DNA from: Lentisphaerota bacterium
GTDB lineage: Bacteria > Verrucomicrobiota > Lentisphaeria > Victivallales > Victivallaceae
Assembly: GCA_015061745.1 (NCBI GenBank)
Contig: SUWB01000030.1
Location: forward strand, 1-41,463
Length of the DNA stretch: 41,463 nucleotides
Reading direction: 5' to 3'
Positions within the stretch are counted from its first letter, which is position 1; each line of letters begins with the position of its first letter. Made by a program: the position numbers and the translations under genes. A model generated the notes under the pieces. It saw nothing but the letters and a program-made list of their open reading frames with translations, was not told the DNA's origin and made no database searches. This document shows positions 32,141 to 40,585 of the stretch, piece after piece.

Positions 32141-33588
32141 TTTTCCACTCCGGTGGCTTTACGGATAATATGTTGTTCAGTCAATTCTTCTCCGCTGACG
32201 AACCCTGCAAGTGTTCCGTTGCGGATCACCATAATTTTACGGCACAACCCCAGAAGTTCCTCCAGGTCCGAAGAAATCAGCAAACAGGCACACCCTTTTT
32301 CTGCAAGAGAGTGAACAAAGTCATAGATCTCCCTTCTTGCTCCCACATCCACGCCCCGGGTTGGTTCGTCAAAGATGAAAATTTCAGGGGCTGTGTCAAG
32401 ACATTTGGCGATAGCAGTTTTCTGTTGATTGCCGCCGCTCAAATTTTTGACTGTCTGGGCGGGGGAATTGCATTTCAAAGAAAACTCTTTGACATACTCA
32501 ATGGCCTTTTGACGGATGGCTTTGAAGTTGAGAACCCCTTTGGTACCGTATTGAGGCAGAGAGGCAAGAGTCATATTCATATCAATGGGAAATTCAAGGA
32601 GCAAGCCGCTTCCCTGGCGGTCTTCTGTCAAAAAAGCCATCTTGTTTTTCAAGGCATCCCGGACAGAAGAAATATTGACTTTTTGACCATTGATTTTGAT
32701 CGTTCCCGATGTCAGGGGACGGACACCGAAAATGGTTTCAGCAAGTTCACTGCGTCCTGAACCGTTAAGACCGGCTACCCCGAGAATTTCTCCGGAACGG
32801 AGAGTGAAGGAAATGTTTTCAACGCCTTTGGCACAGACATTTTCCAATTCAAGTTTGATGCAGCCTGCACCTTCGGGGAGTTTCGGCGGGAAAATCCCGT
32901 TAAGTTCCCTGCCTACCATTTTTTCAGCCAATGTGCGGGGCGTCAGTTCAGAAGAAGGGTGAAGCCCCGCCATTTCACCGTCTCTCAGGATCAGAACTTC
33001 GTCGCAAAGCTCAAGGACTTCATCAAGTTTGTGGGAAATATAAATGATCCCTGTGCCTTGAGCACTCAGACTGCGAACCAGTTTAAAAAGTTTTTCAGTT
33101 TCTCCCTTGTTGAGCACAGTTGTGGGTTCGTCCATAATGAGGACACCGGCTTTGGCGGCAACAGCTTTGGCAATTTCCACCATCTGCTTTTCAGCGACCG
33201 TGAGTGATGAGATGAGGGCGTCAGGAGCAATCTTCACTTCCAGCGTGTCAAAAAGTTCCCTTGAGGCACTCTGCATTGCAGAAAGCTTGAGAATTCCGCC
33301 CCTTTGCAGTTCCATACCGAGAAAGATATTTTCTGCAGCAGTCAGATGGGGAGCCAGATTGAACTCCTGATGAATTGCCGCAACGGGGACGGCACAATCC
33401 ACCCGGCCGCGGACCGGCTTGAGCAGTCCGCAGATGCTTTTGACCAAAGTGGATTTACCAGCCCCGTTTTCACCGGCAATGCCGAGGATCGAACCGCTTT
33501 TCAGCTGAAAAGAGATTCCGGAAAGCACTTTTACAGGACCGTAGGCACATTCCAGATCCGTGACATTGAGTACGCACTCTTTGCTCAT
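32137..33588 (-). CDS. rbsA: Sugar ABC importer, double ATPase (RbsA type)
   Basis: Predicted 483-residue ATPase with two nucleotide-binding halves. The first has Walker A GENGAGKST, a degenerate signature SLTVAEKQM and Walker B GVLIMDEPTT. The second has GLNGSGRSE in place of a canonical Walker A, LSGGNQQKT, and FIFDEPTRGVD. A degenerate second Walker A is normal in this family. It starts 14 bp after pgi and overlaps the permease by 4 bp. No strong ribosome site precedes it, so coupling to pgi is likely. Confidence 0.92.
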   Translation of the reverse strand: MSKECVLNVTDLECAYGPVKVLSGISFQLKSGSILGIAGENGAGKSTLVKSICGLLKPVRGRVDCAVPVAAIHQEFNLAPHLTAAENIFLGMELQRGGILKLSAMQSASRELFDTLEVKIAPDALISSLTVAEKQMVEIAKAVAAKAGVLIMDEPTTVLNKGETEKLFKLVRSLSAQGTGIIYISHKLDEVLELCDEVLILRDGEMAGLHPSSELTPRTLAEKMVGRELNGIFPPKLPEGAGCIKLELENVCAKGVENISFTLRSGEILGVAGLNGSGRSELAETIFGVRPLTSGTIKINGQKVNISSVRDALKNKMAFLTEDRQGSGLLLEFPIDMNMTLASLPQYGTKGVLNFKAIRQKAIEYVKEFSLKCNSPAQTVKNLSGGNQQKTAIAKCLDTAPEIFIFDEPTRGVDVGARREIYDFVHSLAEKGCACLLISSDLEELLGLCRKIMVIRNGTLAGFVSGEELTEQHIIRKATGVEK

Positions 33589-33602
33589 AAGACAAGAAAA
33601 AC

Positions 33603-35165
33603 TCAGTTGATTGTATAAATCCAGACCGAACCGTTGAATTCAGCTTTGACGCCGCCGTTTGCAGCCATACGTCTCAGCCAGCCTTCCACAGCAGCAGCTT
33701 GTTCCGGAACTCCGGCTTTATCCGCAACGGCGGCGGCATCACCTTTGAAGCCGGACATCGCCTGAAAAGCGGCATCCAGTTTTGATTTAAGTTCCAGCTC
33801 GCCTGTGGCAGCCAGTTTGTAAGCCTGGACACCGGGCTGATGAAAAGCGTTGATATTGATGAATTCAGCGTAAATCGCCACGGCCCGTTCATAGAGGGCA
33901 ATGACCATTCCCAGCTCAAATACGGTGAGTTTGGGGAGCTTGATAGAGATGGTCTGGCGTTTTTTGCTGCGGAGAGCCTCTGTGAGACCTGCACAGAAAC
34001 CGTGGAGATAGTCTCCCATAACCTTTCCGTCGCCCAGATCGATTTTCTGAGCATCGGCCAGAAGCTCGATGAATGTGGCAAAGAAGTCATCCCGGCCGTC
34101 GTTGAGCTGCTGGATGAAGGCGTGAGCATCGGTGCCGCCTTTATTACCGAAAACATTGAGTCCCTGATGACAAACTTTTCCGTCAAGGTCGAGTTCTTTG
34201 CCGAGACTTTCCATAACCAGCTGCTGCAGATAGCGTGAAAGGAGCACCAGACGGTCACTGTAAGGAACGATGACCATATTGCGGTCGCCTTTTCCGGCTC
34301 CTGCGATATACCACATAGCACTGAGCATCATTGCGGGATTTTTGAAAGCATCGGTATTGCGGGTCAGTTCATCCATACGCAGGAATCCTGCGATGAAATT
34401 CTTGAAGTCGATACCGGTAAGAGCGGCGGGAACGTGGCCCACAATGGCACTTTCACTGGTACGGCCGCCAATGGAATCAGCCATTTCAAAGGAGGCCAGG
34501 AATTTCTTTTCAGCAGCATATTTGTCAAGTTTGCTGCCTTTCATTGTGACGGCCACAGCGTGCCGTCCGAAGTCCAGTCCCCGGGCAGCGTAAAAACGCT
34601 CCATAGCGATCATATTGTTCTTTGTTTCCTGGGTGCCGCCTGATTTGGATACCACCAGATGAAGTGTAGTCTCAGGATCCATTACCTGACAGAGGTCGGC
34701 AAATTCTGCAGAATCCGTGTTGTCAAGGAAATAGATTTTCAAACCGTTTTTGCGGACTTCAGCAGAAAGTTCATTCCAGTAGGGGCCGTTGACAGCGAAT
34801 TGCAGCAGCTGGGGGCCCAGAGCTGAGCCGCCGATGCCGTTGACTGCCACTGCCGTGAAGGGACGGCCGGTAGAGCCGGTGATGTTGCCTGAACGGACTT
34901 CTGCTGCAAACTTTTCAACCGCCTCATAGAGAGGGGAAGTACAATAGGTGATACGGTCAGTAAAGTGGGTGACTTTACGCTGTTCATCGGGATTTTTGAT
35001 TTCGCCTTTTTCAATGGCGGCGATACCGGCATTGGCTTTTGCAAAAAGCGGAGTGAGTTTTTCCAGATCCGCATCGGTGAAATTCATACCGGCAAAATTG
35101 ATTTCAAATCCGGTTTTCGCATCGGTGAGGGTGTATTTGCGGCAGCGGTCAAACCATTCAGACAT
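33603..35165 (-). CDS. pgi: Glucose-6-phosphate isomerase
   Basis: Predicted 520-residue cytoplasmic enzyme that interconverts glucose-6-phosphate and fructose-6-phosphate. Signatures: NGIGGSALGPQLL, SKSGGTQETKN (phosphate loop), GNKGGTDAHAF (catalytic His) and INAFHQPGVQAYK, whose last lysine is the ring-opening residue. The ribosome site is CAGGAG. A terminator separates it from yebC, and I see no promoter directly before it, so expression may rely on read-through. Its placement ahead of a sugar importer suggests the imported sugar feeds into glycolysis. Confidence 0.95.
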   Translation of the reverse strand: MSEWFDRCRKYTLTDAKTGFEINFAGMNFTDADLEKLTPLFAKANAGIAAIEKGEIKNPDEQRKVTHFTDRITYCTSPLYEAVEKFAAEVRSGNITGSTGRPFTAVAVNGIGGSALGPQLLQFAVNGPYWNELSAEVRKNGLKIYFLDNTDSAEFADLCQVMDPETTLHLVVSKSGGTQETKNNMIAMERFYAARGLDFGRHAVAVTMKGSKLDKYAAEKKFLASFEMADSIGGRTSESAIVGHVPAALTGIDFKNFIAGFLRMDELTRNTDAFKNPAMMLSAMWYIAGAGKGDRNMVIVPYSDRLVLLSRYLQQLVMESLGKELDLDGKVCHQGLNVFGNKGGTDAHAFIQQLNDGRDDFFATFIELLADAQKIDLGDGKVMGDYLHGFCAGLTEALRSKKRQTISIKLPKLTVFELGMVIALYERAVAIYAEFININAFHQPGVQAYKLAATGELELKSKLDAAFQAMSGFKGDAAAVADKAGVPEQAAAVEGWLRRMAANGGVKAEFNGSVWIYTIN

Positions 35166-35180
35166 AATGTAAAACTCCTG

Positions 35181-35230
35181 AAATTAAAACAGACGGCTGA
35201 ACTTTCACTGGTGAAAGCAAGGCCGCCTGT
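35181..35230 (-). terminator. Long hairpin terminator between yebC and pgi
   Basis: On the minus strand a 9-bp stem with one G-U (35222-35230 with 35189-35197) encloses a smaller internal hairpin and is followed by a T-rich tract (35181-35188). It ends the yebC transcript or attenuates read-through into pgi. Confidence 0.75.
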
Positions 35231-35262
35231 CAGATTTTTGTGTGATGGAAAGAAATCAGAAA

Positions 35263-36021
35263 TTACTCTTCAGATTCCAATTCTTCAGCGATGGCATCGG
35301 CGAGCTCGTAGTTGGCGGTCACCTGCTGCACGTCGTCGAGTTCTTCCATACGGTCCACCAGACGCATAACCTGGCGGGCAATGTTGGCATCGGTGATTTC
35401 CACCACCATATCAGGCTTGCGGACGATACCGGCTTCTTCGGTGGGAACCTGATTGTCTTCAAAGGCCTTTGCGAGGGCTTCAAAGTTTTCGGGAGCGGCC
35501 CAGATTTCGGCGACACCGTCTTCGACCTGGATATCATCGGCACCGGCATCGAGGGTGATTTCCATAAGTTTGTCTTCATCGGCCCATTCACCGGTGATGA
35601 CGAAGTGAGCCTGACGCTGGAACATACGGGCCACAGCACCGGAACCGGCAAGGTTGCCGCCGTTGCGGTCAAAGGTCATACGGACATCGCTGATGGAACG
35701 GTTGCGGTTATCGGTCAGACATTCGACGATAACGGCGACACCGCCTGCGGCATAGCCTTCGTAGACGATTTCTTCAAAAGTGACGTCACCCAGTTCGCCC
35801 ATACCTTTTTTGATGGCACGGTCAATGTTGACGTTAGGCATATTCACAGCTTTGGCAGCGGCCAGAGCGGAACGGAGTTTGGGGTTGGAGTTGGGGTCGG
35901 AACCGCCCATCTTGGCGGCGACCATAATTTCTTTACCGATACGAGAAAACGCTTTACCGCGGACTTTGTCGGCTGCGGCTTTTTTGTTCTTGATGTTTGC
36001 CCATTTACTGTGACCGGACAT
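35263..36021 (-). CDS. yebC: YebC/PmpR-family protein
   Basis: Predicted 252-residue cytoplasmic protein of the YebC/TACO1 family, known as a DNA-binding regulator in some bacteria and as a translation factor for proline-rich stretches in others. The invariant start GHSKWANIKNKKAAAD, AKAVNMPNVNIDRAIKKG, YEGYAAGGVAVIVE and the acidic third domain are all present. The length is standard. The promoter lies at 36068, back to back with the esterase promoter. The ribosome site is AGGAGAAG. A terminator follows before pgi. Confidence 0.95.
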   Translation of the reverse strand: MSGHSKWANIKNKKAAADKVRGKAFSRIGKEIMVAAKMGGSDPNSNPKLRSALAAAKAVNMPNVNIDRAIKKGMGELGDVTFEEIVYEGYAAGGVAVIVECLTDNRNRSISDVRMTFDRNGGNLAGSGAVARMFQRQAHFVITGEWADEDKLMEITLDAGADDIQVEDGVAEIWAAPENFEALAKAFEDNQVPTEEAGIVRKPDMVVEITDANIARQVMRLVDRMEELDDVQQVTANYELADAIAEELESEE

Positions 36022-36067
36022 AATGACTTCTCCTGTATAACATTAAAAGTTGAAATTAAATTTTCAT

Positions 36068-36096
36068 AATATAGTGCAAAAAGTAAAAATTTTCAA
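36068..36096 (-). promoter_or_regulatory. Promoter of yebC
   Basis: On the minus strand TTGAAA (36091-36096), 17 bp, TATATT (36068-36073), divergent from the esterase promoter. Confidence 0.8.
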
Positions 36097-36136
36097 GTCC
36101 GGGAGAGAAATTTTATCAATATTTGACAGAGTGCAG

Positions 36137-36165
36137 TTGAAAAAATGGCTTTCGTGTGATATCTT
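36137..36165 (+). promoter_or_regulatory. Promoter of the CE15-like esterase
   Basis: TTGAAA (36137-36142), 17 bp, TATCTT (36160-36165), with 41 bp between it and the yebC -35 box. Confidence 0.8.
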
Positions 36166-36216
36166 GAATCAGTTGTCGTATTGCAGACAGTGCTCAAACA
36201 TAAAGGTGTATTGATT

Positions 36217-37476
36217 ATGGAAAAGCGTTTTGCTAATGAAAATTTCCCTCCCGATATTCAGGAACGTGCCGACCGGATGAATACAGATGAGTCCAAAGTT
36301 CCTGTTGTTGAACTGCCTCCGCTGCCGATCAGCGATCATACGACGGGCAGTGAATTTCAAACCAATATCCGTCCCCGTTTGATTGCAGCTTTTGAAAAAT
36401 ATATGTACGGAGCTGTGCCGCCCCGCTGCGGGGAATTGATTTTCAAGCAGACGGATGAAGGCCCTGCTTTCGGCGGTTTGGGGATTCGGCGGGAAGTGGA
36501 TATCATCTGCCGTCACAACGGTATGGAGAGAACACTTCATCTGCTGCTTTTTCTTCCTGCAAAGACAGAAGGCAAAGTTCCTGTTTTCTTCGGACTCAAT
36601 TTCAAGGGGAACCACTCAATTTCCACCGATCCTGATGTAATCTATCATCCTTTCGAGCGTTACGCTCCTGTGAATCCCGATTCGCTGCGGCAGGCGGACG
36701 GCCGTCTTGACGAATCCGGCAGAGGAAAGGCCGCCGGAAGGTGGGATGTGGAAAATGTGCTGAAAAGAGGATATGCCACAGCCACGATGTGCTATTTCGA
36801 CATCTATCCTGATGTGCCTGCCGGATTTGAAAAGAGTATTATGCGTATGTTTTACACGCCGGAAGTGTGGAACTCCCCGCAGCGGGATTCCGGAGCCATA
36901 AGTGCCTGGGTCTGGGGCGTGCAGCGTGCTCTGGATTATTTGGAAACTGTGCCCGAGATCGACAGTTCCAAGATGATGGTGCACGGCCATTCCCGGTTGG
37001 GCAAGACCGCTTTGTGGGCGGGGGCGGTGGATCAGCGGATCGCACTTACCATTTCCAATTGTTCAGGCACTTGCGGAGCAAAATTGGCTCACCGCTATTT
37101 CGGAGAGAACTTTGAATGGATCCATTTCTGGAATCCTCACTGGGTGATCCCTGAATTCAAGAAGTATGTACAGCACGATACAGAATATCCTATCGACCAG
37201 CATATGCTTATGGCGGCCATTGCTCCCAGACTTCTTTATGTGGCAAGCGGTTCTCTTGATGAATATGCTGATCCCAGAGGTGAATTTGAAGCTGCCGTTG
37301 CCGCCAGTCCCGCCTGGCGTTTAAGCGGCGGTTCCGGAACAGGGACGGGCCATTTCCCTCCTTGCGGAAAACTTGTGGGCAAGGAGATCGGTTACTATTT
37401 GCGGGAAGGTGAACACGATTTCACCTCCGAAAACTGGCGTGTTCTTATGGACTTTGCCGATGCCAGAATAAAATAA
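36217..37476 (+). CDS. CE15-like glucuronoyl/acyl esterase
   Basis: Predicted 419-residue alpha/beta hydrolase close to bacterial carbohydrate esterase family 15, which cuts esters between lignin or alcohols and glucuronic acid side chains of xylan. The nucleophile elbow GHSRLGKTALWAGA places Ser259. Conserved SNCSG (near 280), a DxxxLMAAIAPRL stretch (near 330), and LREGEHDF with His400 as likely catalytic base complete the picture. There is no signal peptide, unusual for an enzyme on wall xylan; it may act on imported oligosaccharides. The start at 36217 has AAAGGTG upstream; a TTG start 12 codons earlier lies too close to the promoter. Monocistronic, ended by the hairpin at 37498. Confidence 0.78.
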   Translation: MEKRFANENFPPDIQERADRMNTDESKVPVVELPPLPISDHTTGSEFQTNIRPRLIAAFEKYMYGAVPPRCGELIFKQTDEGPAFGGLGIRREVDIICRHNGMERTLHLLLFLPAKTEGKVPVFFGLNFKGNHSISTDPDVIYHPFERYAPVNPDSLRQADGRLDESGRGKAAGRWDVENVLKRGYATATMCYFDIYPDVPAGFEKSIMRMFYTPEVWNSPQRDSGAISAWVWGVQRALDYLETVPEIDSSKMMVHGHSRLGKTALWAGAVDQRIALTISNCSGTCGAKLAHRYFGENFEWIHFWNPHWVIPEFKKYVQHDTEYPIDQHMLMAAIAPRLLYVASGSLDEYADPRGEFEAAVAASPAWRLSGGSGTGTGHFPPCGKLVGKEIGYYLREGEHDFTSENWRVLMDFADARIK

Positions 37477-37497
37477 ACTGTTTCCAACCGGAAAAAA

Positions 37498-37548
37498 CGG
37501 GGCTGTTGCAAAACTCAAACAGTTTTTTGCAGCAGCCCCGTTTTTTTT
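37498..37548. terminator. Bidirectional terminator between the esterase and the 37564 gene
   Basis: 16-bp stem with one G-U (37498-37513 with 37525-37540), 11-nt loop, eight T on the plus strand and six on the minus strand. It shares GGCTGTTGCA with the hairpins at 2430 and 16829. Confidence 0.92.
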
Positions 37549-37563
37549 GTTTCTCCGGTGATT

Positions 37564-38103
37564 TTACTTTTGGAAAACGGTTTTTACGGAACCCTTTTTC
37601 AAATCACGGTGGAGGGGATTTACTTTGCCGTCGCTCCAGTTTTTAACTGCGATGAAACACATCAGTTGGAACAAACCCCAGAAGAAAATCAGTCTGAGAA
37701 AAAGCATTGTAATACGCAGCGGCTCAGAACCGAATCTCTTGAAGATGTAAAAACGCATTACAGCCCAGGAGATTCCGAGAACCAGCAAGTCACACATCCC
37801 CAGAAGCAGAGCTTCACGGTTGCGGGTGAAGTTTTCGATGGTCTGTCCGTCAACTCCTGCCAGACGGATGGTGAACTCAATGAGCTCCATAGGAATATGC
37901 CCCAAAAGAAGCAGAAACCAGACCAGAAAACCATACGGGTCAGCAGAATCCAGTTTGTACGGGTGTCCCATTGCCAAAGCTGCCGCGAAAATAATGACTC
38001 CTGCGACCATAAGTACGCTCAAGTCAAACCGGCGGAACTTGGGGGAGAGAAAAGGCATAGAAACCGGAGCAAAGGGAGAAGTTTTCTTTTTCTTCTTAGC
38101 CAT
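37564..38103 (-). CDS. Small four-helix membrane protein
   Basis: Predicted 179-residue inner-membrane protein of unknown family. After a lysine-rich start (MAKKKKKTSPF) come four hydrophobic segments at about residues 26-45, 55-78, 101-121 and 133-155, and a charged C-terminus. The start at 38103 follows the CorA-like stop by 2 bp, and AAAGGAGCAAG, lying within the end of the CorA-like gene, serves as ribosome site; longer in-frame forms overlap that gene. Cotranscription with a CorA-like transporter suggests a role in transport or its control, but nothing else supports this. Confidence 0.75.
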   Translation of the reverse strand: MAKKKKKTSPFAPVSMPFLSPKFRRFDLSVLMVAGVIIFAAALAMGHPYKLDSADPYGFLVWFLLLLGHIPMELIEFTIRLAGVDGQTIENFTRNREALLLGMCDLLVLGISWAVMRFYIFKRFGSEPLRITMLFLRLIFFWGLFQLMCFIAVKNWSDGKVNPLHRDLKKGSVKTVFQK

Positions 38104-38105
38104 TT

Positions 38106-39077
38106 TTACTTGCTCCTTTTCCGTGCTTTTCCGGTGCGAAGTCCGGCGTTGGTACTCATCTTGCTGATAATAAGGTAGGTGATCAAACCGATAATAATCA
38201 TTCCCACGGTGAGGGCACCGTAGGCGTGAGGCCACCAGATGCCTTCAGTCATTGCTGTGAATTCCGACATACCTCCGATACCGGTGATAACTGTCAACGG
38301 CATAAACACCACATTGATAATGGCAAGATATTTCATAATGACAGCCAGGTTATTGCTGGACACCGACATACGGGCATTGGACATACCGGCAAGGATTTCC
38401 GCATAAATATTGGCAAGGTTGTCACATTGTTCGTTTTCAATGGTGACATCTTCGAGAAAGTCTTTTTCGCTCTCACTGAAACCGATTCTGCCGTTATCAT
38501 TTCTCAAACGCCGTAAAAGCAGCAGATTGGCACTGGTAGCGGATTCATAATAGGTCAAACTTTTCCGCAGGGCAAAGACATTCATCAGAGATTTATTGGT
38601 TACGGCATAGGCGATCTTGCCTTCGATTTCGTCTGAAATATTCCGGATGATCCGCAAGTGCTGCAAAAAGTGCTGAGTTGCGTGGTGCAGCAGCCGGAGC
38701 AGTATTCCCGGGACGGTCGTTCCCCGCAGGGGAATCCTGCCGTGCTCAAAGAGGGGCATTGTATTATCCTGAAGCACGATAATGCGGTCAGGGAAAAGGA
38801 ACGCACCTATGGTGGAGATTGTGAAAGACAAACTCCGTTCCAGCCGGAAGTTCCGGGGGCGTTTCATAATGATGGCAGTATAACGCTCCTCATACTCCAC
38901 ACGGCTGACGGCATCTTCGTCGAGTGCGGATTCCAGGGTATGGGGATCTATACCGCAGATCTTGGTCAAATATTCTTTTTCTTCTGTGGTGGGGGCACTG
39001 TAAATCTGGATCATTCCGGTCTGTCCTTCGGGACAGGACTGTACCCGGCCATCCACAAGGTCGTAGCATCTCAACAT
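38106..39077 (-). CDS. CorA-like divalent cation transporter with altered GMN motif
   Basis: Predicted 323-residue inner-membrane protein of the CorA (2-TM-GxN) superfamily, which forms pentameric Mg2+, Co2+ or Zn2+ channels. The cytoplasmic domain (1-245) has the long helix pair typical of the family. Two helices follow at about 249-267 and 284-305. The Gly-Met-Asn pore loop at the end of the first helix reads GGMSEF (269-273), with Ser in place of Asn, a change that alters ion selection in characterised members. The ribosome site is AAAGGAG. The promoter lies 250-280 bp upstream, giving a long leader. The next gene starts 2 bp after its stop. Confidence 0.82.
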   Translation of the reverse strand: MLRCYDLVDGRVQSCPEGQTGMIQIYSAPTTEEKEYLTKICGIDPHTLESALDEDAVSRVEYEERYTAIIMKRPRNFRLERSLSFTISTIGAFLFPDRIIVLQDNTMPLFEHGRIPLRGTTVPGILLRLLHHATQHFLQHLRIIRNISDEIEGKIAYAVTNKSLMNVFALRKSLTYYESATSANLLLLRRLRNDNGRIGFSESEKDFLEDVTIENEQCDNLANIYAEILAGMSNARMSVSSNNLAVIMKYLAIINVVFMPLTVITGIGGMSEFTAMTEGIWWPHAYGALTVGMIIIGLITYLIISKMSTNAGLRTGKARKRSK

Positions 39078-39169
39078 ATTGAACTCCTTTAGAAGTTATC
39101 TTTAATTTTTTCCGGCAGCAGCCTGGATGCGGAAAAAGGAGTCCTTGAGATGTTGAAAAAGAAAAGGTT

Positions 39170-39244
39170 TTATTTTTCAACAGCGGGGAGCCGATTTTCC
39201 GCAGCCGGCCGCAATCGCGGTCCAGGGTCGTCGCTTGTACTCAT
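39170..39244 (-). CDS. Possible leader peptide of the CorA-like gene
   Basis: A 24-codon reading frame (MSTSDDPGPRLR start, ending in EK) lies inside the long leader. AGGAG precedes it, but at a wide spacing of 14 bases. Its stop codon falls inside a 9-bp stem (39173-39181 with 39152-39160), which is the geometry of a ribosome-sensing leader such as those of some Mg2+ transporter genes. It is proline- and charge-rich. It could be chance; no conservation is available. Confidence 0.3.
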   Translation of the reverse strand: MSTSDDPGPRLRPAAENRLPAVEK

Positions 39245-39280
39245 AAAAAGTGTCTTGGCTCCTGTGTTGATTAATAATAA

Positions 39281-39307
39281 GGTGCGGCAAAGGTTTGATG
39301 CCGCACC
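39281..39307 (-). promoter_or_regulatory. Leader hairpin of the CorA-like transcript
   Basis: Perfect 9-bp stem (39299-39307 with 39281-39289) and 9-nt loop, just after the predicted transcription start. On the minus strand it is followed by a weak T/A tract, so it may be a weak attenuator or a stabilising 5' hairpin. Confidence 0.5.
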
Positions 39308-39325
39308 ACGGCTTTCAATTTTTAC

Positions 39326-39354
39326 AATATATCACAAAAAAAGTGATTCTTCAA
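39326..39354 (-). promoter_or_regulatory. Promoter of the CorA-like operon with central palindrome
   Basis: On the minus strand TTGAAG (39349-39354), 17 bp, TATATT (39326-39331). The spacer holds the inverted repeat ATCAC-N7-GTGAT (39331-39347), a plausible operator. Confidence 0.75.
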
Positions 39355-39381
39355 GTATAGGAAAAAAGAAAAATAAAAAAA

Positions 39382-40398
39382 TTATTTTTCCACTGCATAA
39401 AGTTTGAAAGCAGTTCCCCTGTTGCCTGCCGGGCCGGTATAGGGTGTGGCTTCCATACGGACCTTGTTTTCAAGGATCAATGTTTCGAGGACTCTGTAAG
39501 CACTTCCCACTCTGTAATTAAGGGTATCCGGGGGGAAAAGAGGCTTCAGGGCTTTGTCAGCCACATTAGCAAGCATACATCCGGGATTGGCCTTGATGAA
39601 TTCCAAAGAGGCTTCCAGCATACCGGAAGGGATATCGAGGAGAGTTTCATATTTATCGCTGAGTCTTTCGATTTTAATTTCTTCCGGGGTAATGAGTCCG
39701 ATGCAATTGCAGGGCAGCTCCATACCGCACCGTCCGGGCAGTCCGAGAGCGGTGATGGAAAGATAGACTCCGTCAGCGGTCTGTTTGTAAACGATGTGCT
39801 GATTGGAATTTGAAAATCCGATCAATCCGGGGCGGTCGGCAAAAATAAAGAGGGAAGCGGCTTCAGTGGTCAGTTCAGAAGAGACTTTTCTGATCGCCGC
39901 CATAGGATCGCCCAGTTTTTCATACCAGTATTCGACAGCCTGAACTTCCACTTCTGCGCTGTGGACCTGTCCGCCGTCAGAGAGCACAGGATACCGTTCC
40001 GGCAGGTCCCAGATACCGCTGACGAATTTTTTACCGTTTTTCATCATTTCGTTGCCCCAGCCGGTGAAATCGTTGAGACCTTTGAATACGCCGCCGCATC
40101 CTTGTGAAATGACGGCGACTTTACCGGAAGAAGCGACAAAGGGGTGACTCCACCTGTCATCACCGCCGCTGTTGGTACGGCTGTGGATCAGACCGCAATT
40201 TCCGGGGAAATCGGCAAGATTATATTTTTCGGCCCAGACCTCCATATTTCCGAAGACCTTGCCCATATGGATTTTTCCTTCATTGCAAGTGGCGATCCCG
40301 GTATAGTATCCGGCCCAGATGCCTTCAATTTTTCTCAAAGAATCCCACAAGATAGGGGCTGCGGGACTTTTTCCTGTATAAGCACTCCAAACGCACAT
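39382..40398 (-). CDS. Stand-alone class II glutamine amidotransferase-domain protein
   Basis: Predicted 338-residue Ntn-hydrolase. Cys2 directly after the initiator Met is the expected nucleophile. HSRTNSGGD (near 73), SHPFV (near 84) and GCGGVFKGLND (near 100) resemble the glutamine-binding loops of GlmS- and PurF-type glutaminase domains. The C-terminal 130 residues have no sugar-isomerase or phosphoribosyltransferase signature; they look like a small helical, winged-helix-like region. So ammonia would have to be passed to a separate synthetase, or the protein hydrolyses another amide. The ribosome site is CAGGAG and its own promoter is at 40441. The class is clear; the function is not. 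Confidence 0.7.
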   Translation of the reverse strand: MCVWSAYTGKSPAAPILWDSLRKIEGIWAGYYTGIATCNEGKIHMGKVFGNMEVWAEKYNLADFPGNCGLIHSRTNSGGDDRWSHPFVASSGKVAVISQGCGGVFKGLNDFTGWGNEMMKNGKKFVSGIWDLPERYPVLSDGGQVHSAEVEVQAVEYWYEKLGDPMAAIRKVSSELTTEAASLFIFADRPGLIGFSNSNQHIVYKQTADGVYLSITALGLPGRCGMELPCNCIGLITPEEIKIERLSDKYETLLDIPSGMLEASLEFIKANPGCMLANVADKALKPLFPPDTLNYRVGSAYRVLETLILENKVRMEATPYTGPAGNRGTAFKLYAVEK

Positions 40399-40440
40399 TT
40401 TTCAGACTCCTGTTTCATTGATGTAAAAACATTTTACTTT

Positions 40441-40469
40441 AATGTACCGTAAAAAGAAGTTTTTTTCAA
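40441..40469 (-). promoter_or_regulatory. Promoter of the glutamine amidotransferase gene
   Basis: On the minus strand TTGAAA (40464-40469), 17 bp, TACATT (40441-40446), about 43 bp before the start. Confidence 0.75.
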
Positions 40470-40585
40470 GTTGCCCACTCAATAAATATAATGAAAAATC
40501 TCAAAAGTGTATCAAAAAGCGGGGGGCTTGGGGCAGAAATTCCATAAAACAGCCAAAGAATTTGCAAATAATTTGATTTTTGGGG

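Noticed and set aside
39078-39320. M-box (Mg2+) riboswitch before the CorA-like gene
   Set aside because: The leader is long and structured, but I could not find the conserved M-box core; reported only as a possible leader-controlled region.
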